DNA from: Streptomyces scabichelini
GTDB taxonomy: Bacteria > Actinomycetota > Actinomycetes > Streptomycetales > Streptomycetaceae
Reading direction: 5' to 3'
Assembly (NCBI RefSeq): GCF_011045015.1
Contig: NZ_JAAKZY010000089.1
Coordinates: 1 to 39,226 of the forward strand
DNA: 39,226 nucleotides
A model generated the notes under the pieces. The model saw only the letters and a program-made list of their open reading frames with translations, had not been told where the DNA came from and ran no database searches. The first letter of the stretch is position 1. Each line of letters opens with the position of its first letter. The position numbers and the translations under genes are program-made. This document shows, piece after piece, positions 32,279 to 39,226 of the stretch.

Positions 32279-33127
32279 TCATGACTCCTGCTGGTTGAAG
32301 ATCTGTGTGCCTAGCACGGCGAGTAGTTCCAGTTTGGCGACCGAGTCGGTTCCGACAGCGGCGGTGAACCAGAGCAGTCGTTGCCGTCCGTCCTCGCTGA
32401 ACAGGTTCAGGCAATTGACCTCAAGCAATCCGAGCTCTGGATGTATCAGGCGTTTTCTGTCGTGGCGTCGGAACGAAACATCGTGCTGGGCCCAGTGTTT
32501 GGAGAACTCGGGACTACGGGTGCTCAGTGCCGTGATCATTGCACGGACATCGGGGTCAGCGCCGCGCCGGGCCGAGGCCGCACGAAGGTCGGCCACGAAG
32601 GAGCGGGTGTGCTCGGCATGATCCTCGGGCGGGTAGAGCGCTCGCGCTTTCGGGTCGGTGAACCACCGGTACAGGAAGCTCGCGGTCCATCCGGTCGTGG
32701 ACGGCGGTGGACCGAGCAGTGCACGGGCCGCCGGGTTCTGTACGAGCATGACGCGCAGGTCGGTGACCACCTGGGCCGGTGTGTCCCCCAGGCGATGCAT
32801 CAAGTCCAGCATCCCCGGGTGGACGTGGTCGGCCGGACTGCCGGACGGGGGCAGCCGACGGCCCGCCAGGGCAAAGAGGTAGTCGCGCTCGTCCCGGCTC
32901 AGTCGGAGTGCCCGGGCGAGCGCGGCGAGCATCTGCTCCGAGGGTTGGACGCCCGCCCCGCGCTCCAGCTCGATGTAGTAGTCGACCGAGACACCGGCCA
33001 GCTGAGCGACCTCTTCACGGCGAAGACCCAGTACACGGCGGCGCGGCCCGGTCGGTAGGCCGACATCCGCGGGTCGGATGCGATCACGGCGTGACCTCAA
33101 AAAGCCGCCCAATTCCGAAAGATTCAC
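32279..33127 (-). CDS. XRE-family regulator with MmyB-like C-terminal domain
   Basis: A 282-residue regulator. The helix-turn-helix is at about residues 8-75 (LGGFLRSRRDRIRPADVGLP, RRVLGLRREEVAQLAGVSVD, YYIELERGAGVQPSEQML) and the C-terminal MmyB-type ligand-binding domain includes NPAARALLGPPPS, FVADLRAASARRGADP and a WAQHDV block. This family commonly represses a divergently encoded short-chain dehydrogenase, and that arrangement is present here (SDR start at 33252). The GTG at 33127 was chosen because the protein family begins at LGGFLRSRR; the longer frame to 33322 would run across the operator and into the SDR gene. Confidence 0.92.
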   Translation of the reverse strand: MNLSELGGFLRSRRDRIRPADVGLPTGPRRRVLGLRREEVAQLAGVSVDYYIELERGAGVQPSEQMLAALARALRLSRDERDYLFALAGRRLPPSGSPADHVHPGMLDLMHRLGDTPAQVVTDLRVMLVQNPAARALLGPPPSTTGWTASFLYRWFTDPKARALYPPEDHAEHTRSFVADLRAASARRGADPDVRAMITALSTRSPEFSKHWAQHDVSFRRHDRKRLIHPELGLLEVNCLNLFSEDGRQRLLWFTAAVGTDSVAKLELLAVLGTQIFNQQES

Positions 33128-33160
33128 ACCACCACCCTGACCTGAACGCACTCGGCTTTC

Positions 33161-33194
33161 CAGGGGTTGCCGACCCCTGAGTAAGCGACCCCTG
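33161..33194. promoter_or_regulatory. Operator with three 7-bp half-sites between the XRE and SDR genes
   Basis: CAGGGGT (33161-33167) and ACCCCTG (33173-33179) form a perfect inverted repeat with 5 bases between; a further ACCCCTG is at 33188-33194, 15 bases after the second. It lies between divergent starts at 33127 and 33252. It is the natural target of the XRE regulator. Confidence 0.7.
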
Positions 33195-33251
33195 GTAGCC
33201 GGGGGGCTGGGGGACCCATCGTGGACGGCAAACCGTTCAAAGGAGCAACCC

Positions 33252-33992
33252 GTGAGTGGGAGTACCCCTCGAGTCGCCATCGTGACCGGCGGCTCTCGTG
33301 GCATCGGCCGTGAGGTCGCCACCCGTCTGGCCGCGGATGGCCTGGCCGTCGTCGTCGGCTACGTCGGAAACAAGGAGATGGCCGAAGAGACCGTCGCCAC
33401 CGCGGTCCGGGCGGGCGCCCGGGCCATCGCCGTGCAGGCCGATGTGGCAGACGAGGACGCGGTGGCCGCGATGTTCGACACGGCCGAGCAGGAATTCGGC
33501 GGCGTCGACGTGGTCGCGCACGTGGCCGGCAAGATGGTGCTGAAGCCGGTCGTCGACTTCGACCTGGCCGTCCTGGACGACATGCACCGCACCAACATCC
33601 GCGGCACCTTCGTCGTAGCCCAGCAGGCAGCACGCCGACTGCGCGCCGGCGGCGCGCTGATCACTTTCTCCTCGTCCATGGTCGTGCAGGCGACGTCCAC
33701 CTATGGCCCCTATGCCGCCAGCAAGGGAGCGGTCGACGCACTGACCATGATCCTGGCCCGCGAACTGAGGGGCCGGGACGTCACGGTCAACGCTGTGGCC
33801 CCCGGCCCGACCGTGACCGACCTGTTTCTGGAGGGCCGGGACCAGGCGACGATTGACCGGCTGGCTTCTCTTGCGCCGTTGGAGCGTCTGGGTACGACGG
33901 CCGACATGGGCTCGGTGGTCTCGTTCCTGGCGGGCGAAGAGGGTCGCTGGATCAACGGCCAGGTCGTCTGGGTCAATGGCGGAGCCATCTGA
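33252..33992 (+). CDS. Short-chain dehydrogenase/reductase (SDR), classical type
   Basis: A 246-residue Rossmann oxidoreductase. The cofactor loop is TGGSRGIG at residues 12-19, the NADP/NAD-selecting region follows strand 2 (VVVGYVGN), the structural Asn region reads HVAGK (usually NNAG), the catalytic Ser is in TFSSSMV and Tyr/Lys are in YGPYAASKGAV. The end GRWINGQVVWVNGGAI is typical of 3-oxoacyl-ACP-reductase-like SDRs. The GTG at 33252 follows AAAGGAG. It is divergent from its likely repressor. Specificity is unknown; a ketoreductase role in the nearby signal or another pathway is possible but not shown. Confidence 0.93.
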   Translation: MSGSTPRVAIVTGGSRGIGREVATRLAADGLAVVVGYVGNKEMAEETVATAVRAGARAIAVQADVADEDAVAAMFDTAEQEFGGVDVVAHVAGKMVLKPVVDFDLAVLDDMHRTNIRGTFVVAQQAARRLRAGGALITFSSSMVVQATSTYGPYAASKGAVDALTMILARELRGRDVTVNAVAPGPTVTDLFLEGRDQATIDRLASLAPLERLGTTADMGSVVSFLAGEEGRWINGQVVWVNGGAI

Positions 33993-34140
33993 GCTCGTTG
34001 TGATCACTGGCGCATCCAGCGGCTCGCTGTCGTGCGCGGCACGTCAGTTTTTTCGCGGCTCCATCCGTCGGATGCCGTGGCCCACTTCGCGTGATTGTTT
34101 GCTGCTTGCTCCTCAACTTCGTTCGTCATGTTCGGTGGTG
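33976..34140 (+). pseudogene. Remnant of a second SDR gene
   Basis: An ATG at 33976, overlapping the end of the intact SDR gene, opens a frame encoding MAEPSELVVITGASSGSLSC. ELVVITGASSG is the N-terminal strand and cofactor loop of an SDR. After SSG the expected IG and following helix are lost (SLSCAARQFF), and the rest shows no SDR features. It looks like the start of a second, overlapping SDR gene whose body has been deleted. The end given is approximate. Confidence 0.5.
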
Positions 34141-34141
34141 C

Positions 34142-35281
34142 TTACGGCGCCGTCGCCAAGTCGGGCAGAGGCTGTGCGGGAGGGTGGATGCGGCCGGTGC
34201 CGTGCGACAGGGGCAGGCCCGTGCCGCGGTTGGCGTGGGCGATGATCTCTGCGGTGATGGAGATGGCGGTCTCCTCGGGAGTACGGGCACCGAGGTCCAG
34301 GCCGATCGGTGAGTGCAGACGGGCCAGTTGCTCCTCGGGCACGCCGGCTTCCCGGAGCAGGTCGACGCGGTGGCCGTGTGTGCGTCGAGAGCCCATTGCG
34401 CCGACGTAGCCGACGGGGAGGGCGAGCGCCAACCGCAGCACGGGGATGTCGAACTTGGCGTCGTGGGTGAGGACGCAGACGGCGGTGCGGGCGTCGGTCT
34501 CGGTGGCCGCGAGGTAGCGGTGGGGCCAGTCGGTGACGATCTCGTCGGCGTGCGGGAAGCGGGCCTGCGTGGTGAAGACGGGGCGGGCGTCGCAGACTGT
34601 GACGTGGTAGCCGAGGAAGCGGCCGGCCTGACTGAGGGCGCCGGCGAAGTCGACGGCGCCGAAGATCAGCATGCGAGGGCGGGGTGCGTGGGTGTGGACG
34701 AGGACGGTCAACCTTCTGGGGCAGGTGTCGGTGTCGCCGCCGACCTCGATACGGGCGGTGCGGCCCGCACGCAGGAGCGCGCGGGCGTGCGCCACGACCA
34801 CCTTGTCCTCGTTCTCACCGCCGAGGGTGCCGTCGTGGGGACCGCCGTCGGGGACGTGGAGGATGCGGCCGAGGAATTCGCCGGGGCCGTCGATGACTTG
34901 GGCCACGGCGCAGGAGCGGCCCGCGAGCACGGCCTCCAGGGCGGTGGCGAGGTGCGCCTCGGCGGCGGGCTCCACGCGCTGGACCAGGACCTCGATCTCG
35001 CCACCGCAGGTCAGGCCGACGGCGAAGGCGTCGTCGTCGGAGTAGCCGAAGCGGGTGCGCACTGGTGGCCCGCCGTGTGCAAGGACGTGCTGGCACAGTT
35101 CGTAGACCGCCGCTTCGACACAACCGCCGGAGACGCTCCCGACCGCGGTGCCCTCCATGTCGACGGCGAGCGCGGTGCCGACGGGCAGAGGTGCGCTGCC
35201 ACTGACGTGGATGACGGTGGCGAGGGCGAAGGGGCGGGCCCTGCCGTACCACTGGTGCAATGTGTCCGCGATGTTCAGCAT
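34142..35281 (-). CDS. paoD: XdhC/CoxI-family molybdenum cofactor maturation protein
   Basis: A 379-residue protein. The N-terminal XdhC_CoxI domain has GSAPLPVGTALAVDMEG and GSVSGGCVEAAVYE (about residues 28-60), and the C-terminal Rossmann domain has MLIFGAVDFAGALSQAGR, CDARPVF and VGYVGAMGSRRTHGHR. Such proteins bind molybdopterin cytosine dinucleotide, aid its sulfuration and insert it into xanthine-dehydrogenase-type enzymes. The gene is last in the order FeS-FAD-Mo-chaperone, as in E. coli paoABCD (yagTSRQ), and starts 165 bases after the Mo subunit ends. The usual GxGxxG in the Rossmann domain reads GAVDFAG, a small deviation. Confidence 0.9.
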   Translation of the reverse strand: MLNIADTLHQWYGRARPFALATVIHVSGSAPLPVGTALAVDMEGTAVGSVSGGCVEAAVYELCQHVLAHGGPPVRTRFGYSDDDAFAVGLTCGGEIEVLVQRVEPAAEAHLATALEAVLAGRSCAVAQVIDGPGEFLGRILHVPDGGPHDGTLGGENEDKVVVAHARALLRAGRTARIEVGGDTDTCPRRLTVLVHTHAPRPRMLIFGAVDFAGALSQAGRFLGYHVTVCDARPVFTTQARFPHADEIVTDWPHRYLAATETDARTAVCVLTHDAKFDIPVLRLALALPVGYVGAMGSRRTHGHRVDLLREAGVPEEQLARLHSPIGLDLGARTPEETAISITAEIIAHANRGTGLPLSHGTGRIHPPAQPLPDLATAP

Positions 35282-35446
35282 GGCAGGCTTTCCGTGAGGT
35301 AGGTGCCTTCACTTCAGGGGACCGCCGCCGCGCCTCGGGGGGTGCGGTCGCGGCGGCGGTCCTGGTGTCCGGCGGTGTGCCGTCGCACATCGCCGGACGC
35401 TGGGGAGCCCGGGGTGGTCTGGTGAGTGCACCGGCCACCCGGAGGC

Positions 35447-37633
35447 TCAGAGCAGGGCTTCGGCGGTGATGGGCAGTTCGCGGATGCGCCGGCCGGTGGC
35501 GTTGAACACGGCGTTGGCGATGGCGGGCGCCACTCCGACGATGACGATCTCGCCCAGACCCTTCACCCCGATCGGGTCGGCCTCGTAGTCCTCCCCGTCG
35601 ATGTAGATCGCCTTCATCTCAGGCATGTCGGCGTGGGTCGGCACGAGGTAGTCGGCGAGGTTGGCGTTGACGATCCGGCCGTCGCGGTGGTCGGTGACCG
35701 TGTGCTCCAGCAGGGCATGCCCGATACCGCCGGTCATGGCCCCGATGGCCTGGCTGTCGGCGAGCCTCGGGTTGATGATGCGGGCGGCGTCGTACACGCC
35801 GACCATGCGCCGCACCCGTACCAGGCCGAGTCGGGCGTCGACGGCCACTTCGGCGAACGTCGCGGCGTAGGCGTAGAAGGAGAACTTCTCCGATTCCGGC
35901 GCCCCGGCGTACGAGCCGAGCGCTTCGAGGTGGGTGAGGTCGTTGCGAGCCAGTAGCAGTCGGTACGTCTCCCCGCGGGTGGGCTCGTCCTTCACATACA
36001 GCCGGCCGCCGTGTACCACCACATCGGCGGGGGCGACCCCGTACAGCGGTGAGTCCTCGTCCTTGACCGCGAGCGTGATCGCCTGCTTGCGCAGCTTGTC
36101 GCAGCCGTCCTGGACGGCGGATCCGACACTGGCCATGGTCCGCGAGCCGTGATGGCCGGGAGCCAGGGGCAGGATGGAGTCGCCGAGCCGGAAGGTCACC
36201 TGCCGCATGGTCAGGCCGAGGGCGTCGGCGGCGACCTGGCTCATGGACGTGGCCGTGCCGGGGCCCATGTCGCTGGTCGCGGACTGCACCAGGGCGGTGC
36301 CGTCGGCGTCCAGCCTGACCGAGGCCTGGGCCTCGCTGCGTGCGGTGTCGTAGACACCGGAGGCCATCCCCATACCGATGAGCCAGTCGCCGTCACGCGT
36401 CGAGCGGGGCTTGGGGCTGCGGCGGTGCCAGCCGAACTCGCGGGCCCCCACGCGGTAGCAGTCGCGCAGGCGGCGGGTGGAGAACGGCAGATTGCTGGAC
36501 TCGTCGTCGGCGGGTTCGTTGCGCAGCCGCACCTCGATCGGGTCCAGGTCCAGTTCGTGGGCGAGCTCGTCCATGGCCGACTCGACGCAGAACGCGCCGC
36601 TGGAGTAGCCGGGGCCGCGCATCCATGTGGGCGTGTTCACGTCCAGCGGTACATGCTCGTACACCTGGCGGACGTTGGGCGTGCTGTAGAGCATCCGGCC
36701 GGCGGCGAGAACGTCTTCGCTGTGCCTTTCGTAGCGGGAGGACTCGGTGCGGACGTCGTGCGCCGACGCGGTCAGGCGGCCCCGCCGGTCGCTGCCCAGC
36801 CGCAGGTCGTACTCGTATGCGGGCCGGTATCCCACGCCGAAGTACGTCTGCCTGCGAGTGAGGACGAGTTTTACGGGGCGTTTCACCTCGCGGGCGGCCA
36901 GGGCCGCGATGGAGGTGTGCACCCAGGTCCGGCCGCCACTGCCGAAGGCGCCGCCGACGGCCGGCGAGATGACGCGGATGCTGTCCGGCGGCATGCCGAA
37001 CTCTGCGGCCATGGTCTCCACGGTGCCCTGCACATGCTGGGTCTTCTCCCAGAGCGTGAGCTTGTCGCCCTCCCAGCGGGCGACGGTACCGGCCGGCTCC
37101 ATCGGGTTGTGGTGGTTGCGGGCCATCCGGTACGCCAGATCCAGCTTGACGTCGGCGGCCTCCAGGGCCCCGTCCGCGTCGCCGCGCGCATAGGTCTCGG
37201 GATCGTCCGCAGGGTCGGCGGCGCCTATGTCGGTCGAGGGAGGCTGGGTGTCGTAGGAGACCTTCACCAGGCTCGCCGCGTGCTGTGCTACCTCCAGCGT
37301 GGTCGCCACCACGACCGCGACGGGCTGTCCGAAGAACCGGACGCGGTCGTCCTGGAAGGGGCGCAGCGCCTCACCCGGTGGATATCCCGGTTCACGGGGC
37401 GGCAGCTTGGGCGCGTTGAGGTGACTGATCACCTTCACGACGCCGGTCTGGGCTTCGGCGGCACGGGCGTCGATGCCGGTGACACGGCCGCGTCCGACAC
37501 TGCTGTCGACGACAACCGCGTGCACCACCCCGTCGAGGCTGTTGTCTCCGGCGTACTTCGTTCTCCCGGTGACCCTCAGCCGTGCGTCGACCCGGGGCAC
37601 CGCCGCACCGACTGCTGCCTGTGGCTGGCTCAC
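35447..37633 (-). CDS. paoC: Molybdopterin-binding subunit of an aldehyde oxidase/xanthine dehydrogenase-type enzyme
   Basis: A 728-residue large subunit (YagR/PaoC size, shorter than xanthine dehydrogenases). Visible blocks: RVTGRTKYAGDN near residue 19, RFFGQPVAVVVATTLEVA near 97, GGAFGSGGRTWVHTSIAALAA near 230, a MRGPGYSSGAFCVESAMDELA block near 340 and the C-terminal catalytic Glu in KGLGEIVIVGVAPAIANAV near 700. It oxidises an aldehyde or N-heterocycle at the Mo centre; the substrate cannot be deduced. The GTG start at 37633 has GGAGG upstream and overlaps the stop of the FAD gene in a GTGA junction. Confidence 0.93.
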   Translation of the reverse strand: MSQPQAAVGAAVPRVDARLRVTGRTKYAGDNSLDGVVHAVVVDSSVGRGRVTGIDARAAEAQTGVVKVISHLNAPKLPPREPGYPPGEALRPFQDDRVRFFGQPVAVVVATTLEVAQHAASLVKVSYDTQPPSTDIGAADPADDPETYARGDADGALEAADVKLDLAYRMARNHHNPMEPAGTVARWEGDKLTLWEKTQHVQGTVETMAAEFGMPPDSIRVISPAVGGAFGSGGRTWVHTSIAALAAREVKRPVKLVLTRRQTYFGVGYRPAYEYDLRLGSDRRGRLTASAHDVRTESSRYERHSEDVLAAGRMLYSTPNVRQVYEHVPLDVNTPTWMRGPGYSSGAFCVESAMDELAHELDLDPIEVRLRNEPADDESSNLPFSTRRLRDCYRVGAREFGWHRRSPKPRSTRDGDWLIGMGMASGVYDTARSEAQASVRLDADGTALVQSATSDMGPGTATSMSQVAADALGLTMRQVTFRLGDSILPLAPGHHGSRTMASVGSAVQDGCDKLRKQAITLAVKDEDSPLYGVAPADVVVHGGRLYVKDEPTRGETYRLLLARNDLTHLEALGSYAGAPESEKFSFYAYAATFAEVAVDARLGLVRVRRMVGVYDAARIINPRLADSQAIGAMTGGIGHALLEHTVTDHRDGRIVNANLADYLVPTHADMPEMKAIYIDGEDYEADPIGVKGLGEIVIVGVAPAIANAVFNATGRRIRELPITAEALL

Positions 37634-38610
37634 TTGGTGCCTCCTACCGTGCGCAGCTGACGTTCGACGGTGCGTTTGAGCAGCTCGGCCTTGAAGCCGT
37701 TGTGCTTGAGGGGACGCGCCCCGTCGGTCGCGTGCTCGGCGGCTTCGGCCCACAGCCGGTCGGAGGGGCGTTCGCCGATGAGGTGGCGCTCGACGGCCGG
37801 CAGTTTCCAGGGCACGGTGCCCACGCCTCCGGCGGCGACCTTCGCCTCGCGGATCACTCCGCCGCCGATGTGCAGGGCGACGGCCGCCGAGGTGAGCGCG
37901 AACTCGTAGGACTGCCGGTCGCGCACCTTCAGGTAGCCGGATTTCAGGGGGCGCGGGTGGGCCGGGATCTCCACGGCCGTGATCAACTCGCCTGGCCGGA
38001 TGGCCTGTTCACGGTTCGGGGTGCTGCCCGGCCGGAGCAGGAAGTCGGCGAAGGGCAGGCTGCGTTCACCATCCGGGCCCAGCAGGTGCACGGTCGCCTC
38101 CAGTGCCGTGAAGGAGACGGCGACGTCGGAGGGGTGGGTGGCCACGCAACTGTCGGAGGTGCCGAGGATCGCGTGGCTGCGGTTGTAGCCGTGCAGCGCG
38201 GCGCATCCGGCGCCGGGCTCGCGTTTGTTGCAAGGGGCGGTCACGTCACGGAAGTAGGTGCAGCGGGTGCGCTGCATGATGTTGCCGCCGATGGTGGCCA
38301 TGTTCCGCAACTGGGCCGAGGCGCTCAGTTCCAGCGCCTGCGAGATGACGGGGTACAGGGCGCGTACGCCCCGGTGGGCGGCGGCCTCGGACATTCTTGC
38401 CAGCGCGCCGATGCGCAGACCCCCGCTCTTGGTGACGATGATCTCGCCCAGGGGCAGGGGGCTGATGTCGACCAGCGAGCTGGGGTGTTCGACGGTCTCG
38501 CGCATCAGGTCGACGAGGGTGGTGCCGCCGGCGATGTAACGCCCGCCGCGCCGAGCGGCATCGAGAGCTTCGCGCGTGTCCGTGGCCTTGGTGTAGGTGA
38601 AGGGATGCAT
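37630..38610 (-). CDS. paoB: FAD-binding subunit of the molybdenum hydroxylase, PaoB-like
   Basis: A 326-residue CoxM/YagS-type subunit. The FAD-binding motifs are YIAGGTTLVDLMRETV near residue 26 and ATIGGNIMQRTRCTYFRD near 106. The stretch CTYFRDVTAPCNKREPGAGC followed by AALHGYNRSHAI holds the cysteines of the extra iron-sulfur insertion known from PaoB, which ordinary CoxM subunits lack. That is the main reason for assigning the PaoABC type. The ATG at 38610 is 12 bases after the FeS gene stop. It is coupled to the Mo subunit by a GTGA overlap. Confidence 0.92.
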   Translation of the reverse strand: MHPFTYTKATDTREALDAARRGGRYIAGGTTLVDLMRETVEHPSSLVDISPLPLGEIIVTKSGGLRIGALARMSEAAAHRGVRALYPVISQALELSASAQLRNMATIGGNIMQRTRCTYFRDVTAPCNKREPGAGCAALHGYNRSHAILGTSDSCVATHPSDVAVSFTALEATVHLLGPDGERSLPFADFLLRPGSTPNREQAIRPGELITAVEIPAHPRPLKSGYLKVRDRQSYEFALTSAAVALHIGGGVIREAKVAAGGVGTVPWKLPAVERHLIGERPSDRLWAEAAEHATDGARPLKHNGFKAELLKRTVERQLRTVGGTK

Positions 38611-38622
38611 GGGGATCGGTCC

Positions 38623-39226
38623 TCACTTCCGGCCGACGGCCTGCTCGACGGCGCGCTCGATCTTCACGTAGCAGCCGCAGCGGCAGAGGTTGCCGCTCAT
38701 CCACTCCCGGATCTCCTCCGGCGAACCGGTGTGACCCTCCTGGATGCACCCGACGCCCGACACGATCTGCCCCGGCGTGCAGAAGCCGCACTGGAAGGCG
38801 TCCTGGTCGATGAAGGCCTGTTGCAGTGGGTGCAACCGGTCGCCCTTCTCCAGACCTTCGATCGTGGTGACCTCGGCGCCCTCCAGTCGCACCGCCAGCG
38901 TCAGGCAGGAGTTGACCCGGCGTCCGTCGACCAGCACCGTGCAGGCGCCGCAGGCCCCGGCGTTGCAGCCCTTCTTGGAACCGGTCAGGCCCAGGCGCTC
39001 ACGCAGCAGGTCGAGGAGCGAGGTGCGGTTGTCGATCGTGACGGTGTGCCGGACGCCGTTGACCGTCAAGGAGACGCGGCTGCCGGGAGCCGCCTCGGCA
39101 GCCACCGCCGCCTCGGTGCCGAGCGGAGGCGGCCCGGCGACCAGGCCGCCGGCCACGATCGTTCCGCCGATGGCCGTGCTCGTGGCGATAAAGGTACGTC
39201 GCGACGGCGTGGAGGGGGACGCAGGG
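38623..39226 (-). CDS. paoA: [2Fe-2S] subunit with Tat signal, PaoA-like (partial, start outside window)
   Basis: About 200 residues are visible. The plant-type [2Fe-2S] cluster motif is GCNAGACGACTVLVDG and the second cluster has CGFCTPGQIVSG and LCRCGCYVKIERAV. The frame is open to the right edge and reads PASPSTPSRRTFIATSTAIG, followed by a hydrophobic stretch. This is a twin-arginine export signal (SRRTFIA), so the real start is beyond the window and the GTG at 39156 is internal. Only the small subunit has the signal, so the assembled complex would be exported folded with its cofactors, as in periplasmic PaoABC of E. coli. In a Gram-positive cell this means an enzyme outside the membrane. 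Confidence 0.92.
   Translation of the reverse strand, partial: PASPSTPSRRTFIATSTAIGGTIVAGGLVAGPPPLGTEAAVAAEAAPGSRVSLTVNGVRHTVTIDNRTSLLDLLRERLGLTGSKKGCNAGACGACTVLVDGRRVNSCLTLAVRLEGAEVTTIEGLEKGDRLHPLQQAFIDQDAFQCGFCTPGQIVSGVGCIQEGHTGSPEEIREWMSGNLCRCGCYVKIERAVEQAVGRK

Noticed and set aside
1..39226. Mobile element, prophage or CRISPR array as the explanation for the mosaic gene content
   Set aside because: No transposase, integrase, phage structural gene, regularly spaced repeats or tRNA-associated attachment site was seen. Only small tandem duplications and one 70-bp imperfect repeat were found.

Overview
High-GC DNA with GC-rich third codon positions, frequent GTG/TTG starts, 1-4 base gene overlaps and an accessory gene set (AfsA-family protein, terpene cyclase, SigE-family sigma factor, many two-component, LuxR, LysR and GntR regulators). 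This points to a Streptomyces or close relative, probably a chromosome-arm region. No tRNA, rRNA, CRISPR array, intact transposase or phage gene is visible.

Left part (1-4074, minus strand): a GntR regulator, an MFS transporter, an AtuA-family (DUF1446) protein, a DUF4387 protein and the start of a further gene. That last gene is frameshifted by an 8-bp tandem duplication. Three matching 15-bp sites sit upstream of the transporter and the regulator. Next come a LuxR-type regulator with a degenerate receiver domain (4274-4972), a perfect 20-bp hairpin shared by convergent genes, an acyl-CoA synthetase (5101-6981) and an MMPL exporter with its response regulator and histidine kinase (7176-11663).

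Middle part (11801-25094): a LysR regulator diverges from a long plus-strand gene set: malate/tartrate-type dehydrogenase, HyuB, HyuA, a second MFS transporter, a D-2-hydroxyacid dehydrogenase, a second AtuA-family protein, a second DUF4387 protein, a hairpin terminator, a secreted alpha/beta hydrolase and a broken MmgE/PrpD gene. The transporter, AtuA and DUF4387 genes of this locus are paralogues of those at the left end. I infer two differently regulated versions of an undescribed uptake and breakdown route for a hydroxylated or branched carboxylic acid.

Right part (25102-39226): a SigE-family sigma factor with a small membrane protein and a small secreted protein. Then follow, on one strand, an AfsA-family butyrolactone-signal synthase, a HAD phosphatase, a P450 and a class I terpene synthase. 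A decayed strip follows (31.6-32.3 kb). Then an XRE regulator diverges from a short-chain dehydrogenase across a clear operator. Last is a four-gene molybdenum hydroxylase set in PaoABCD order (small FeS subunit with Tat signal, FAD subunit, Mo subunit, XdhC-type chaperone), whose first gene runs off the right edge. A 70-bp imperfect repeat lies upstream of both the LysR gene and the AfsA-family gene.
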